A stretch of 64,000 nt of DNA from Oscarella lobularis. Its lineage: Eukaryota > Porifera > Homoscleromorpha > Homosclerophorida > Oscarellidae. Below the pieces are notes generated by a model. The model searched no databases. It saw nothing but the letters and a program-made list of their open reading frames with translations, and was not told the origin of the DNA. Made by a program: the position numbers and the translations under genes. Of the stretch, positions 9,961 to 21,969 are shown piece after piece. The stretch is from contig NC_089175.1 in the NCBI RefSeq assembly GCF_947507565.1, forward strand, positions 6,561,733 to 6,625,732, in the 5' to 3' direction. The first letter of the stretch is position 1. Each line of letters opens with the position of its first letter.

Positions 9961-10440
9961 CAATGACCTAAAAAATCCCTATATACTAATCAACCTAGAT
10001 TACCTCAAAATCCATTGAAAAATGGTCTAAAGCACGTGGCGGCTGCTAGCTAAGCACGTAAGGGGAAAGGAGCTACAAGCCTACTACACAAAACGCCCTA
10101 CCCTACTAACAGCCGCCAACTATAACCTTAGTGCAAAGGGAGAGGACCCGTGCAAACTAACGTAGTGATGCAAAACGAAGCACGTGAGGGAGGAAGTGCC
10201 ATTACTGCATTATACCGATTTGTTGTCCCGCTGCACCCCCTGCAACGTACACAATTGGGCTCCATGTGCTGTAATAACCACCAGCTCTCACTCGCGGACC
10301 CCAACCCGCCCTCGATTAGACTTTTGGAAATCAAACCTAATGGTTACACTGTCGGAAATTTTCTATGCCCGCGAGCGAGGGCAATGGCATTGCAGACATT
10401 TCGCGCCGTGTACTTCATAGGAAGCCCCGCCCCCTAAGAG
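9960..10440. repeat. Diverged copy of the 7290-7475 / 39210-39700 segment
   Basis: Shares CCTAGATTACCTCAAAATCCA, GGCGGCTGCTAGCT, CGCCCTACCCTACTAACAGC and ACCCGTGCAAACTAACGTAG with the other two regions. No gene is seen. Confidence 0.5.
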
Positions 10441-11560
10441 CACGCCTACACCATTGGGGCCCCAATGGGGGGACCTGGTCGTCGCGCTGGCCACGAGGCA
10501 TTCTTCTTCCTGTTTTCTTCTCCCATTCCTCGCGAAACTAAAGGAAAAGAGGAAATGAACGTAAAAAAACGAAGTGCGGGTGCACGCGATGAGGGATCGC
10601 CTAAATGCGAGTGGATTAGGCGCGTCGTCATGTCCGTGTGACGTCTCGCGTCGCCGCGCGCGTCGCGAAAAGTCGCTGTCGAGTAGAATCTGCCACGCGC
10701 GGATTGCATCGACGCTCTACGCCGCTCCCGAGCAAAAACGGACACGGCAACGTGCCGCGTGGACGCGCAGTTGAACGATATTTATTCAGCGCGCTTACCA
10801 ATTGGCGACTGTGAAATCCAAGCTGCACGAGAATTCCAGCTGCATGTCCCTCCTTCGTCGCTGCGAAACGATGTCGCGATGAGCCTTGTGTGCAGCGGAG
10901 AGTAAAGAGTTCTCAGTGAGACGAACCCGGACACAGACACCTGTACAATAAACTCGCTCTTTTCTCTTTCGCGAGCCAAAACGATCGTACCTACTTACTG
11001 TATATTTATTGAGTCTCTATGAGCCGAATTTTCTGAATATGCACTTCGCGGAAAAGAAGCGATAGAGGTATATTGTACGGGACTCGGTTCGTAGCTAGTC
11101 CTCACGTGATAGACTTTCATGGCTCTTACCGGACGGTAGAAGCGTTTCTTCGTCTACGCAACAGACGCAGCCAGTTAAACGCATGCGAGAGTTTGCGTTT
11201 AGCTGGTTTCCAGAAAATCGGGGCTCCATTGGAGAAAAACCGACGTTTGGAAGCATAACTTGTTTCCATTCGCACCAACGTAAATGAAGTGAGTACGAAC
11301 GAAGACTGCAAGTTAGTGTGACTAGTTCGAGCGAGGAAGAATCTCTTTGGAAGGTTCGTACGAGCAGTTATCGACCTTCGGCCCTTCGCTATCTTCGTTG
11401 CTAAGGAAGCCACTCACTTAGCTTACCCGGCAGAGCATCGTACGACTTCGACGATACCTGTAGTGACGCTCAAGCATCGATTCGAGCGTAGTAATAGAAG
11501 AGAAAATTCGAATCGAAGTGCTTTGAGAGTTGGACACCGTTATGAAGTTACGTTTTATTA
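10441..11560. other. Unassigned intergenic DNA, partly CpG-rich
   Basis: No domain, splice pattern or repeat that I can name. The first 300 bp are GC-rich with many CG dinucleotides, and the open frames there run on both strands with Arg-rich, low-information products. The rest looks like ordinary non-coding sequence. Confidence 0.4.
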
Positions 11561-11728
11561 GGTTTTATTTATTTATTTATTTGTCTGATATGGTTATTTC
11601 ATCTTTTCTCAGGTTGGCTAGCTGCAGTTGATTTTACGTCAGCGTATGTTTATTCACATCTAAACTCACGGACAGGCAAGCACAGTGACAGAAACGTTCG
11701 TCTCTTTCATGAGATTCTTTCATGAGAT

Positions 11729-12190
11729 TCATTCTTGACTTCTAAACTTCATTTCAGAAAATGACAAGGAAGACTTTTCTTTCCATGTGTACCATATGAT
11801 ATAACTCCAGTCAGTACCACTCCTATACAAACCGTTCAGGAAGGTCCTATGACAGGCGTTGAACCACCAACCACCTCTAGTAGAGGCAGCACAGTGCCAT
11901 TTATCGGAGTTATTATTGTCTTGATCTTTTGTTGAAAACATCATTCCATTCGCTTCTCCATTTCCAAACAGTTTCATTGCATCACCTGCTGTACCACTAT
12001 ATCCACTAACGCTTAGCCTGTACTTGGAAGTAGAATCGCCCACAATAAAGGGGCTGTATTTGGCGTATGCACTATTTCCCGAGTAATCTTTCAAATCAAT
12101 TCTTAATTCATTTGCCCCATTTAGCTTCAAGAGCTGGTGAAGAGAAGTTAAAGCCAAGCCAATAATCGCCTTCGACATCGCCAAATCCTC
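11729..12190 (-). pseudogene. Lectin FReD relic C, truncated and frameshifted
   Basis: C-terminal two thirds of a fibrinogen domain (LTSLHQLLKLNGANELRIDL ... TRGGWWFNACHRTFLNGLY ... SEMKFRSQE). The 5' part stops inside the GFGDV-EGDYWLG region at about 12190, exactly where the plus-strand promoter cassette begins. An extra A near 12150 (GTTAAAGCC against GTTAAGCC in gene I) shifts the frame just before LTSLHQ. There is no collagen, neck or signal exon. The closest relative by eye is gene I, which shares the AATAATCGCCTTCGACATCG wording. Confidence 0.85.
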
Positions 12191-12385
12191 ATCACGTCAT
12201 CAATTAAATTCCTTTAATTGCTATTCATCACGTGTGGCGATCCCTATCTCATTGTCGTTCTCTCTGCGTTCTCCTTGGTCTTTTGCAAAATTTCGGTAAA
12301 CACTTGGGTTAAAAATTCTGCATTCCACTCCCAAACCCAAAATCAGATGAAATTCCCCCGATTTCACTTGTTTATGTTACTAGAG
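12190..12385 (+). promoter_or_regulatory. Shared upstream cassette in front of the Kelch-kinase gene
   Basis: Contains ACGTCATCAATTAAATTCC, the near-palindrome AATTAAATTCCTTTAATT and ATTCATCACGTGTGGCG with an E-box. The same sequence stands before the NB-ARC gene (28871-29245) and, minus its first part, before the ankyrin-Roc gene (50722-51082). It lies about 700 bp upstream of the Kelch-kinase ATG and abuts lectin relic C. Confidence 0.6.
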
Positions 12386-12649
12386 ACTCTTGTGGGGATT
12401 TCTTCTAACCGAGCTCACCTTCCATAAGTATTTGTCCTCCCCCGACTTTCCAGTTCTTCTTATGGCCTGCATAGCCGCCGTCGCCGCGTACATCTCGTCT
12501 AGCTTTTAATTCATGTTGGAGACGATCGAGAACGGCGACAATATCACTGAGTAATGGTCGGACAATTAATTCCCACCGTTTGCCGATCAAGACAGACATA
12601 CCACGACGAACTTGTCACCAAAGAGGAATATTACCGCCTTCGCTCGATG

Positions 12650-12910
12650 CCTTCGATAAAAAGCTGTCGTACGTGGTCATCTAAAGTAAACTTTAGTGAA
12701 AAAGAAGTTCTAACAGCGAGACGATGGAGTTCTATTCCCAGTTGTTTCTGAATATATTGGAATATTCACCGGCTTTAATTGGGCCTATCCCGAAACAGAA
12801 GAATGGTCACGGCAGCTGATGCATGCCGTTGAGAAGCTGCAATCATCCATGTAACAATGCCGCAACGCGAGTTTTCGAAAAATAGATTCCTAGTAATGAC
12901 AGAAACGTTA
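12650..12910 (+). pseudogene. Protein-kinase relic
   Basis: Scraps match the intact kinase downstream. GAAAAAGAAGTTCTAACAGC corresponds to the FQREVLTAS region. GGAATATTCACCGGCTTTAAT..GGGCCTATCCC..AATGGTCAC.GCAGCTGATG..CCGTTGAGAAG corresponds to EIFTGVGPIP..NGQLMPLRS. The frame is broken and the kinase core is missing. The minus-strand stretch RPLLSDIVAVLDRLQHEL (12555-12500) also resembles a kinase end, but I cannot connect it. Confidence 0.45.
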
Positions 12911-13068
12911 TCAGCATCGAAGCAGCTTAATATACCGTTTCACGCTGACATAAATACCGCTCGGTCGATTTCATACGGGTATTACCGTTCCTTTTTGAGA
13001 TCGACTCAACTTATTGAGCGATTGCATACTATACTACGTTCTTCGAATTAACGTAATCCAACAACGGA

Positions 13069-15974
13069 ATGGCCGAAGCTCTATCACCTAAGCCTCGATC
13101 GTCTCACGAAAGTGCATTGATCGGGAATACATTGCATGTCTTCGGTGGGTTAAAGGGATCACGCCCTCCACTCCATTATTTCCATCGCAACGAAATATGG
13201 ACATGTAATGTCCAAGAAGGAAAGAAATGGATTCGCCGTCTTGCCCGAGGAAATATTCCCCCGCCTTGCCGAGGAGCACGATGCGTGGTCATGAATGGTA
13301 TCATTTATTCTTACGGAGGAAGGGAACAAGACGGAGGTCTCCTGGCAAAGGTGTTTGGTTTGGATCCGAAGAAAATGCAATGGATCCACGTAGCCACGCC
13401 CATCAATGGAAAGAAACCGTGGCAACGCTACGACTGCTGTTTGTGGGCTATTGGAGAAAGATTGTTCATGTTTGGAGGCCAGAGCTGGGAAATTCCTCAA
13501 GATTCTCTCCAATCAGGAGCAGATTTCTATGGATCTGTGAATAATGAGATTTATGAATTTGTGTTTCAAGAGGGAAGAAAAACAGGTAAACTGCATTAAT
13601 TAATTTAATTAAAATCAGAAAATGATTGAATGTTTATAAATAGGACACTGGTTAGATGTTGAATTAGACGGAGAACGACCACAACCACGTGCAGGTGCTG
13701 CAATGGAAACAATTGATCAAAGCCGCGGATTACTCCATGGAGGGTGTAATCATAATGGTACAAATCATTTAGATGATGCATTTGTGATTGATATGAGACA
13801 AAAGGTAAATCTTAATTATGTTTGACAGCATTTATAAAATGTAATAGAAATGGATTTGCATCGATTTTCTGCCTAAACCGTCTGCTCGACGTCATCACAG
13901 ACTCTGCCGATTGTCAAAAACAGGGTTTGAAGAAAGAGACTGCTTTATTCTCATTGGTGGGTACAACGACTACGAACGATTTTCAGACCAAGCTTGCATT
14001 CTTGACTTTGAAATAAAAAGATCATACACGGTGCAAAATTAGTTTTGCTGATAAAATATATTGCTATCATTTTTATTAGTTTCACTTAAACCAAGATGTA
14101 ACACCTGTTTGGCTGCATACTCTCCATTGCGCCGAGAAGCGAGATGGATCTGCTCAAATCATTGTTACAGGTGGACAAGGCTGGGATAGCACATTAAAAG
14201 AAATTTTTGTTGATGTTCCTCTTGGTAATACATTAGTAATAAAACAAAAATTTAAATTTGCTTTCTAGGATCGTCAAACGAGTCGTACATGCTGGTTGAG
14301 ATTCAGATACTTTTTTCAGCTAAAATGATATCGAAAGCGCTTGAAAAGATTACTAGTGAACATGAAAGGAAATTAGAAGAAATGAGGTGCGATTGCCTCC
14401 ATTGACGTAATTAAAACAAGCGTAAGAAACATAGAACTCAATGCCAACAAGCCATGGAAGAACAAAGAAGACATTTTGAAGCAGAGAAATTGCATCTCAC
14501 AGAGCAAAGGCAAGCTGAATGAATCAGCACTAACATCACATTAGAGCCGCAATAAATAACAGAAAACATTGGGAATCACGCTACCAGTCTTCGGAAGAAG
14601 AGAGAGAAAGCCTCACAGAGCAAAGGTTGGCCAATTTGAAAACTATTATGTTTGTATAGATTCACTAGAAAGTTCACTTTATAGAAGAGAGTGGAGAGCA
14701 CGGCGCCACTCTTTGGAAGAAGACAGAAATCGTCTCGTAGAGCAAAGGCCAGAAATCAATGAATAACAATTTATCCAAAAAACAAGACTTCTGTTTTAGA
14801 TCAGGATTAGAAGCGCGTTGTAGTTCTCTTGAAAGAGACATTGACGCCTTAAGGTGCAGCTCAATGGATTTTTTCTAATTACCTAACGGCACTTTTCTAC
14901 AGAACTGAATTGACAACCAAACGGCAAACTTATGAAACTCAATTGTAAAAGCATACATATTAAATAGACAAAATAAAAACGCGTTTATAGACGAAATGTT
15001 GAAGACACACTTTTGGAAAAGAAAGAAAGCCTCAAACAGTATGTTGACGTCCTCAGCATTCATTCACATCAAGTGCTTCTTGGAACTGAAAAACTTGGTT
15101 CTGGAGCGTATGCGGGTGCTATCAAGTTCTTATTTTAATCACAAAATTTAATTATTCTTTTCTAGATGTGATGATTGGCCGTTGGCATGGCATGCGAGTT
15201 GCTGTAAAGAAGTTCCACGATCTAATCACGAGCCCACGAACGATTCCATTATTCCAAAGAGAAGTTCTAACAGCAAGTCGACTTCATCATCCAAACATTG
15301 TCCGTGTATGCGGTGCTGTGATGGAAGACAGATGTCCATTCCAAATAGTTTCCGAATTGCTCGAGGGATCAGTGAGCGAGGTTATTGATGCAGCTCACGC
15401 ATCTTCATGCTACCTCTCTCCGTACGAGCAGCTCTCCATTGTCGTGCAAGCGACATCAGCTATTTCTTATCTTCACGGACTCCAACCTTGTCCCTACGTT
15501 CACGCAGACATTCGTCCGACGAATGTGCTGGTGACGAAGGATATGAAAGTCAAAGTCGCTGATTTGGGAGCAGCCCATTTGCTGGAAAGCTCCAAATCAA
15601 CCGGGCCCCTCAGTCCTCAGTACCTTGCTCCCGAACGAAGGGAACCCACGTCAGCACACAGTTCGTTGCCTAGCGATGTCTACAGTCTGGGCGTGTCTCT
15701 AATTGAAATATTCACAGGAGTGGGTCCTATTCCTGAGGAAAGGAACGGTCAGCTTATGCCGTTGAGAAGCCGTCATGAGTTGTATCTGATTTGTTCAAGA
15801 ATGATTTCTAGCGAAAGAGAAAGGCCTACGAGTGAAGAATGCTTGGTTGTTATAATGAGAGAAATAGAGGAACTTGAAACAAGTAAACTGAGAATGGTGA
15901 AGGGAGAATTTGAAGGGGAGGGCGAAAATCGCCGTCACAAGGTGGTCCTCTTAGATACGTATGTCGTAGACTGA
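13069..15974 (+). CDS. Kelch repeats - coiled coil - protein kinase
   Basis: Multi-exon gene. The first exon (ATG 13069) gives Kelch blades (NTLHVFGGL, GIIYSYGGREQDG, ERLFMFGGQ). The next exons, from about 13644, 13844 and 14082, continue the propeller (GLLHGGCNHNG, CFILIGGYNDY, QIIVTGGQGWD). From about 14280 several small exons encode charged coiled coil (SEHERKLEEM, EEQRRHFEAEKLHLTEQR, RARRHSLEEDRNRLVEQR). The kinase starts LGTEKLGSGAYAD, split by an intron before 15166. It continues with VAVKKF, REVLTASRLHHPNIVRVCGA, HADIRPTNVLV, VADLGAAHL and YLAPER. HRD is HAD, the catalytic-loop Lys is Arg, and DFG is DLG, so activity is uncertain. The nearest style is the TKL group. The substrate is unknown. 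Exact small-exon borders are not proven. Confidence 0.78.
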
Positions 15975-16320
15975 CGTTTGCTTGTTAATTGAATTTGTGT
16001 ATGAACTTTGAATAGTTAGGTGTCCGGCAATAAATTACCTCAGAGTAAAAATTAGGTCACGTCAGATTACCGTATCAAGACTGACGATGAAAGAATTGTT
16101 TTTTTGCCGATTCCGGGTGATTTGACTACAGCCTTGACGTACTGTTAACGTGCATTTATCGCGAAATAGCCACAAACACACTTACTGACTATCAAGCCAG
16201 AATGGTGAAGGGACAGTTTGAAAGAGAGAGGGACAGACGTCATCACAACGTCGTTCTTTCAGATTCCTTCATGTATCATTCCTAGACAATTCACTCCTAG
16301 ATAATCACTTCTGTAATAAT
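15975..16320 (+). other. 3' flank of the kinase gene with duplicated C-terminal exon
   Basis: At 16200-16285, after a splice-acceptor-like CAAGCCAG, the sequence reads MVKGQFERERDRRHHNVVLS..., a diverged copy of the kinase C-terminus (RMVKGEFEGEGENRRHKVVLL), and ends in TAG. It may be an alternative last exon or a dead fragment. Nothing else is seen here. Confidence 0.45.
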
Positions 16321-16329
16321 AATGCTACC

Positions 16330-17480
16330 TGGTCATACTTGAGCAGCAGAATGGTAAACGCAGTGCCATCGTGCGTCTACGGCAGCACGAAGACGCAAGG
16401 ACCTCAAACGGTGAGTTTACGCTTGACAAGATTATCATCACGAGTAGGTGCGACTAGAGCAATTCCTGCGACGCTGTACTGTAGACCAAGAATAAGGTGA
16501 ATGCGGATTTACGGTAATGAAAACCGTGATCCTACAAATTGCCGCCACTTGGGGGAAGCAGTGCTCAGCATTTCACTGTCCAGCGGCATGTGATCCACGA
16601 AAAATTTACGACATCGTTTTCGACCGCAAAAGATCGTCACAAACGTCTCCGGATCACTTAATACGTGTTATTAGTAGAAGTAATACTGTAGTCAATGATG
16701 GCTTATCTGACGTCATCAAGACACAGTGCGACCATTTTCGGAGCAAGGCACTTCCACGTAAGACTACGCCATTAGGTCGATTCCGATTTCTTGTACTATA
16801 CTAAGAAGTCAATAAATAATTAAACAGCGATTAATTCTACTTACTTACGTATGACGTCAAAAGCGTTGAGAGAGAAAAGAACGGTTAGTCGTCCACGCTA
16901 TAGTTCAGCTGAAAAATTGACCACCTTCGCAAAAACAAATTAAAATCACTTATTCAATTTAATTAATTATTGACGCGTCGCTCAAATATTGAATTTGGAG
17001 TCGGATCAAACTTCGGGATACTTACTTCATAGATCAGACGAGCCATGGGTGATAGTGAAGATCTGCTACGGTATTTTCTGTTGAGAGGCTCCTTGCGATC
17101 GTTAATCGCGTTTGGGCCACGTGAAGCAATACTGAAGGTAGCGAGAAGCTCCTGACCACTATTTCCACCTAAGAAAATTGATGTGTCACCGAGGAAGGGA
17201 TGGGGTACTGTACAACGAATTGGCGTCTCAACCGTTTTTGGTTTCTTTTTTACGCTGTCCACGTCATCCTATGACATCACATGCTTTTATACTAGTAAAA
17301 AAGCAATGACACGCCTTCGAAAAGCTTTCTCCACGAAAAGAAGAGGTAGCGACAGGATTCATTAGCGTGCGTAATATATTGACGTGCACATACAAAAAAA
17401 TCGTTTTATTTTCTCAACTCTTTGCACTGGAAAAGTTTGTAAATCATTCGCCGTTATGTACGATAAATTCCTACCTCATC
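16330..17480 (-). pseudogene. Decayed minus-strand gene, copy 2
   Basis: Longest surviving frame of the three copies. From about 17262 down to 17033 the minus strand reads VKKKPKTVETPIR..FLGDTSIFLGGNSGQELLATF...PMARLIYE and is followed by the donor GTAAGTATCC. The next exon, seen in copy 1, is disrupted here (CAATTTTTCAGC, TAG). On the plus strand the stretch QCSAFHCPAACDPRKIY can be read in all three copies. Which strand was coding is not certain. The family is not recognised. Confidence 0.3.
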
Positions 17481-17644
17481 CTTGCTGTGTTTACCGGTAG
17501 CCTAATTATTTAACTCTTCTGTACCCTAGGACAGTAATTTCATTATCGTAGACGAATGACGTAATGGACCAAAAATAGCGCACACTACTCTACCACAGTG
17601 GCCCTGTCGCTCCGCAGCCTCCAGGCGCCCCTCCAGACTAGATC

Positions 17645-20600
17645 ATGTTCTCCATCAGCCGAAAAAGTAGCTAGTGACTCGAGAGTACTTTTTGAGAAGC
17701 AAAACGCGTTCTTTAGCTACGAATCCTTGGGCGAGGTTGTCTCTTGAAGAAAAACGAAAATACTACCGCTGTGGAGAGAACTACGAGACGCTCGACAGCC
17801 TAAAGACCTGGCAGAAATACAAAATATTGAGTAAAAACGTTTCCTCGGCCGAGAAAAGGACCGGCCAATCTTCTCGTCCAATAGAAAGTCTCGTTGCGCG
17901 ACGGAAACCATTTTACGCTGCAGATGAAAAGCTCAACGAAAAGGTGACCCTCTGGAAAGGAGATATCACGTGTCTGGAGATTGACGCAATCGTGAATGCA
18001 ACCAAAAACTCGCTCCTACGCGGAGACAGAGGAGAAGCAGGTTCCGTTATTTAATGTCCCGCATGTCAGGCCCATTTCCTCCCCCGTGAGAGAAAAGGGT
18101 CCCACTCGAGTACGTCATCAGTCATGTCATTGACTCAATTGTGGGTGTAGAAGAAGTAATGCCTACGGCATTTCGCACATACTGCCTTGAATGACTGATG
18201 GACCATTGTATGCATTGCTGCTTCGTGTCCATCTGGTCGATCTTTCTGGTTCGTATGCAGCAGCGTACCTAGGCGTGAATTCTTCCAGACCCACAATCAA
18301 GTCATGACTGATGACATAGTCGAGTTGTACCAGGTCCTTTTCTTTCCACGGAGTGTAGAAGGAAAATGGTCTGTCATGCAAGGCTACCGTTATTGACGAA
18401 GGATTCTTTACTTTGAACGTATGCTTTGCTTTTCATGCAGTCTATGGATACATACATCGTGCAGCCGGGGATTTACTGCTTGATGAATGCCGTACATTAG
18501 GCTGGTGCGACACGGGAAAAGCAAAATTTGACATCCGGTCTAAGAATTTAAACTGACATTCTAAACGACAAAGTTTTATAATAAAGCACTTGTTTAGGTT
18601 ATCGTTTGCCGGCTAAATGTGAGCTCTTATTTTGTGTGCTTCTGCATGCGAATGCCATTGGTAGATGTTTTGCACGCTGTTGGACCTACTGGGAAGAAAC
18701 CGAAGCTGCTGCGGAGTTGTTATAATGCGTGTTTAGCACTTGCATTAAACCGCAATATTCGTTCGCTGGTAGTCTACTTGTTTGATTAAGATGTAACATC
18801 TGATTCTTTGTGCTTCAGGCGTTCTGCAGCATTTCGACTGGAGGGAACGAATATCCCAGGACAGATGCCGCCTCCGTTGCTATTGATACAGTTCGAAGAT
18901 GGTTGAACGTTCCAGAAAATGCCGAAAAGGTCATGTGTTTGCTGCGATTGCAGTTTTTGTTACAATTTCTTTCATTTTAGATTGACAGAATTATTTTTTG
19001 CGTCTATACCTCTGCTGATCAAAATATTTATGAATCATTGCTGCCTTATTATTTTCCAGACGTACAAGACGTGCAACATGCGGAGGAAAGTGCAAGAGAC
19101 GCTCCAGAACGAACAGAAACTTACCAACAGGAGGTGTGATTCCTAGGTCAATTTTTTTATTTTGTTTAAATCTATAGACTGTTATCATATAAGACTTAAT
19201 TGTTCAGTCGACCATTTGCTTCTGACCTTGATTTGTTTAGGTTACCCATTTTCAAAAAATTTACCACGAGGCACTGAAACGCGGCTCAGTAACGGTGAAT
19301 CGAACTCGCGTCATTGTGGCCGGTCAAGACGGAGCTGGCAAGTCGTGTCTTGTTGATTCTCTTTTGAACAGACCCTTTGAGAAAGATAAAGCGAGCACAG
19401 AAGGAGCGGTTGTGTCAATGATTCACACAGCAGCATGCGGGTGGGTTGCGACCGACAACAAAGACCACTTAGATCCGCTGATTGCTGAGGGCGTATACCG
19501 CATGAATCAGCAGCAATCGGACTCATTTCGTAGAACTATAGCATCAAACGACTTTGATTCCGAGTTAGAAAAGGTGAAATCAGACACATCAGAGCCTTCC
19601 CACGGCACTTCTTCAGAAGTGGACTCCGTCAAACCGGCCCCTGTAGTGGAAACACTGGAAGAAAATTTGAAAATGTTTGGAATTGAAGCGAAGACACTCA
19701 CGGCTATGCAGCAACAATTGGTGACCACTTTCCTCGCAAGCAGACCTAGCGAAGAGGATCTTCGTAAGCAAATTTTGGGCGTTCGCGATATCTGGGATTT
19801 GGGTGGGCAAGAAATTTATCTCGCCACACATGCGGCTCTGATGCCAAACAGCAAAGCATTTGGGTTGTCCATGTACATGATTGGGATGGACATCTCAAAG
19901 TCGCTGTCTGATAAAGCAGAGTCGTTTCATCGATCATTGGATGGTAGTGTAGTAGACCAGAGTAACGAATTGGGCTGGATTCGCACAAACGGAGACTTCC
20001 CTCTCTACTGGTTTGGCTCAATCGCAGCGGCCCACGAAGACACGCCTATGGGTGGCCATTGGCTGGGTAAGGACGAAGAAGTCGCTCCTCCTCCTGTCTT
20101 TGCAATTGGTTCACACCGAGACGTCTTGGACACCGACACGGAAAGGTTTCCGGATCCGGAGTCCGTAGAAAAGTGGCTGAAGCATCAAGAACAATATTTT
20201 GAGGAACTTCTTAGCCATACCGATTTCATGAAGCACATCGTCGTACCGAAGAAACGTGGAGTCAGGGAGGACAATGAAGAATTTCGCGAAATGGTTCACT
20301 TCTTCAGGAGAATATTCCTGATAGACAATACCGTCTCCGGTTCAGTGTTTCCCTGTAGAGGCGTTATAGAAATTCGAGAACGAGTTGATCGCATGACGTC
20401 GACATATTGGAAAGGAATGAAAAAACAGCCCCTATTCTGGATTTATCTTGAAATTCTGTTGTTTCGTTGGAGCAAAGTTATGAAAACGGTCGCGGCAAAA
20501 GTTGACGAAATTGTAAAACTAGCTCAACATCCGACAATCTGCAATATTTCTAGTCGCGACGAAGTTCTCGTTGCACTTAATTAAGTATCTTGCCAACGTC

Positions 20601-21969
20601 GGAGAAATTCTCTATTACCCACAAGTAGACGATTTGAAAGACTACGTTTTCACGAGACCTATGTGGGTAATCAAAGCGCTATCAACTTTTGTGACGGCGG
20701 CGAAACCGGGTCCATTGTTGGAGCCAAAGTGGAATATTCTAAAAGAGAAAGGAATAATGTCGAATGACTTGATGAACTATCGTCTGACGCAAATGCGAGA
20801 CGCCGACATCAGCGATTTAGCTACTTCTTTAGAAGATGCTGGTCGGGAGCAAATTGAAGACGAAAATAGGCTAATTATGCGGCTTCTCAAACTTCTTGAC
20901 GTCATCACGCCAGTTGCAGAATCTTCTCTCATTGAATTTTATGTTCCTTCGATGCTTACGAAGTCATTTGTGTATTCTCCTACGCATTGGGAATGTCATC
21001 GTCACTCGCTTTCTCTTCCCGCTCCTCTTATCGTCATTCCCATTAAACTAAAGTTTGTTCCGGAGTGCCTCTACTTTCGTCTCGTAACTCGCTTTTTAAC
21101 TTTGTATCCGAAAAACCCGGAACTCTCTCGTCATCAGTGCATCTTTCAAGTGCAAGATAAAGAGATTCCCGCTGTTGAAGGTATTCAGCTACGTCTTTAT
21201 AGCAGCTCCATTTGTATTGTCTTCCTAGTTGAAATTGAATTGCTGTATCACAGCCGAGGTAATTGGATTGCTCTAACCATTCTTTACGTCAATGAAGACG
21301 ACGTAGCAAGAGCAAGTCCGTCTTTTTTACCCTCAATTAGAGAGGAGCTGTCTAAGCAAATGAGAAGTATCTGCCAGCAGGGCATGGGAGGATTTAGGTA
21401 TAGTGTATGCTGTCAAATACGAGAAGCCGTACGCGCAGACGGACAGTTCGATGTTGATATCAGAAGCCTTCCTGTTCTTCAGAATGAGAATTCTGAGTAC
21501 TTGCCAAGAGATGCCAAGCTATACGACAAATTCGGGAAACGATTGCGAGTGACGTCAGACGACTTTTTGAAAATTAACTGTTGGTTTGGGCACCAGTCAA
21601 GTGGGGCTACACCGTTGGCATCTCAAGGTAATACATGTATAGCAGAAGAGCGTTTTGCTTGATTAACTTGATTTGTTTTTCTTGCCAGTTTCACTCCCTC
21701 AGACAATCAACGAGTGTTTTATTCGTATTGTCGCAAACCTAGTAGAGTCAAAATGGCAAAAGTTTGCTGTTTTTCTGGGGCGAAAAGCCAGTTCATTGCA
21801 TCAGTACAAAGTGAAGTCTGATGAGAGTTTTCTTCTGGCCATGATGGTGATAGAGGATTGGATTGCAGAATGCGGTCGAAAGGCAACGGTAATTGCTCTC
21901 ATTCGAGCTTGCGAAGAGTGCGGCATTCATAGAGATAACATCGAAGCGGCTTACAAAGAAAAGGCGTAA
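17645..21969 (+). pseudogene. Macro - Roc - COR - Death gene, copy 1, with two frameshifts
   Basis: ATG 17645 (MFSISRK), a 50-nt intron (17667-17716), then an N-terminal helix and macro domain of MACROD type spread over exons to about 19062: [72 protein letters not shown] phase-0 junction near 19132/19242 joins ...TYQQE to VTHFQKIYHEALKRGS and the Roc domain: P-loop AGQDGAGKSCLVDSL, switch DIWDLGGQE, GSHRDVLD. COR follows, then a Death domain after 21689. Lesions against copy 2: an extra T at about 18527-18529 in the macro domain, and a net +4 (CTTAATTAAG) at about 20577 giving TAA. NAAN is also altered to NATK. AATAAA follows at 21975. Either a recent pseudogene or assembly indels. Confidence 0.75.

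Noticed and set aside
10446-10979. Minus-strand frames in CpG-rich DNA
   Set aside because: Overlapping open frames on both strands, Arg-rich products and no splice or domain signal; a composition effect is more likely than a gene.
19311-20299. Several minus-strand frames across the Roc domain (also 43020-44008 and 53586-54534)
   Set aside because: Antisense shadows of the Roc-COR exons; they recur only because those exons are homologous.
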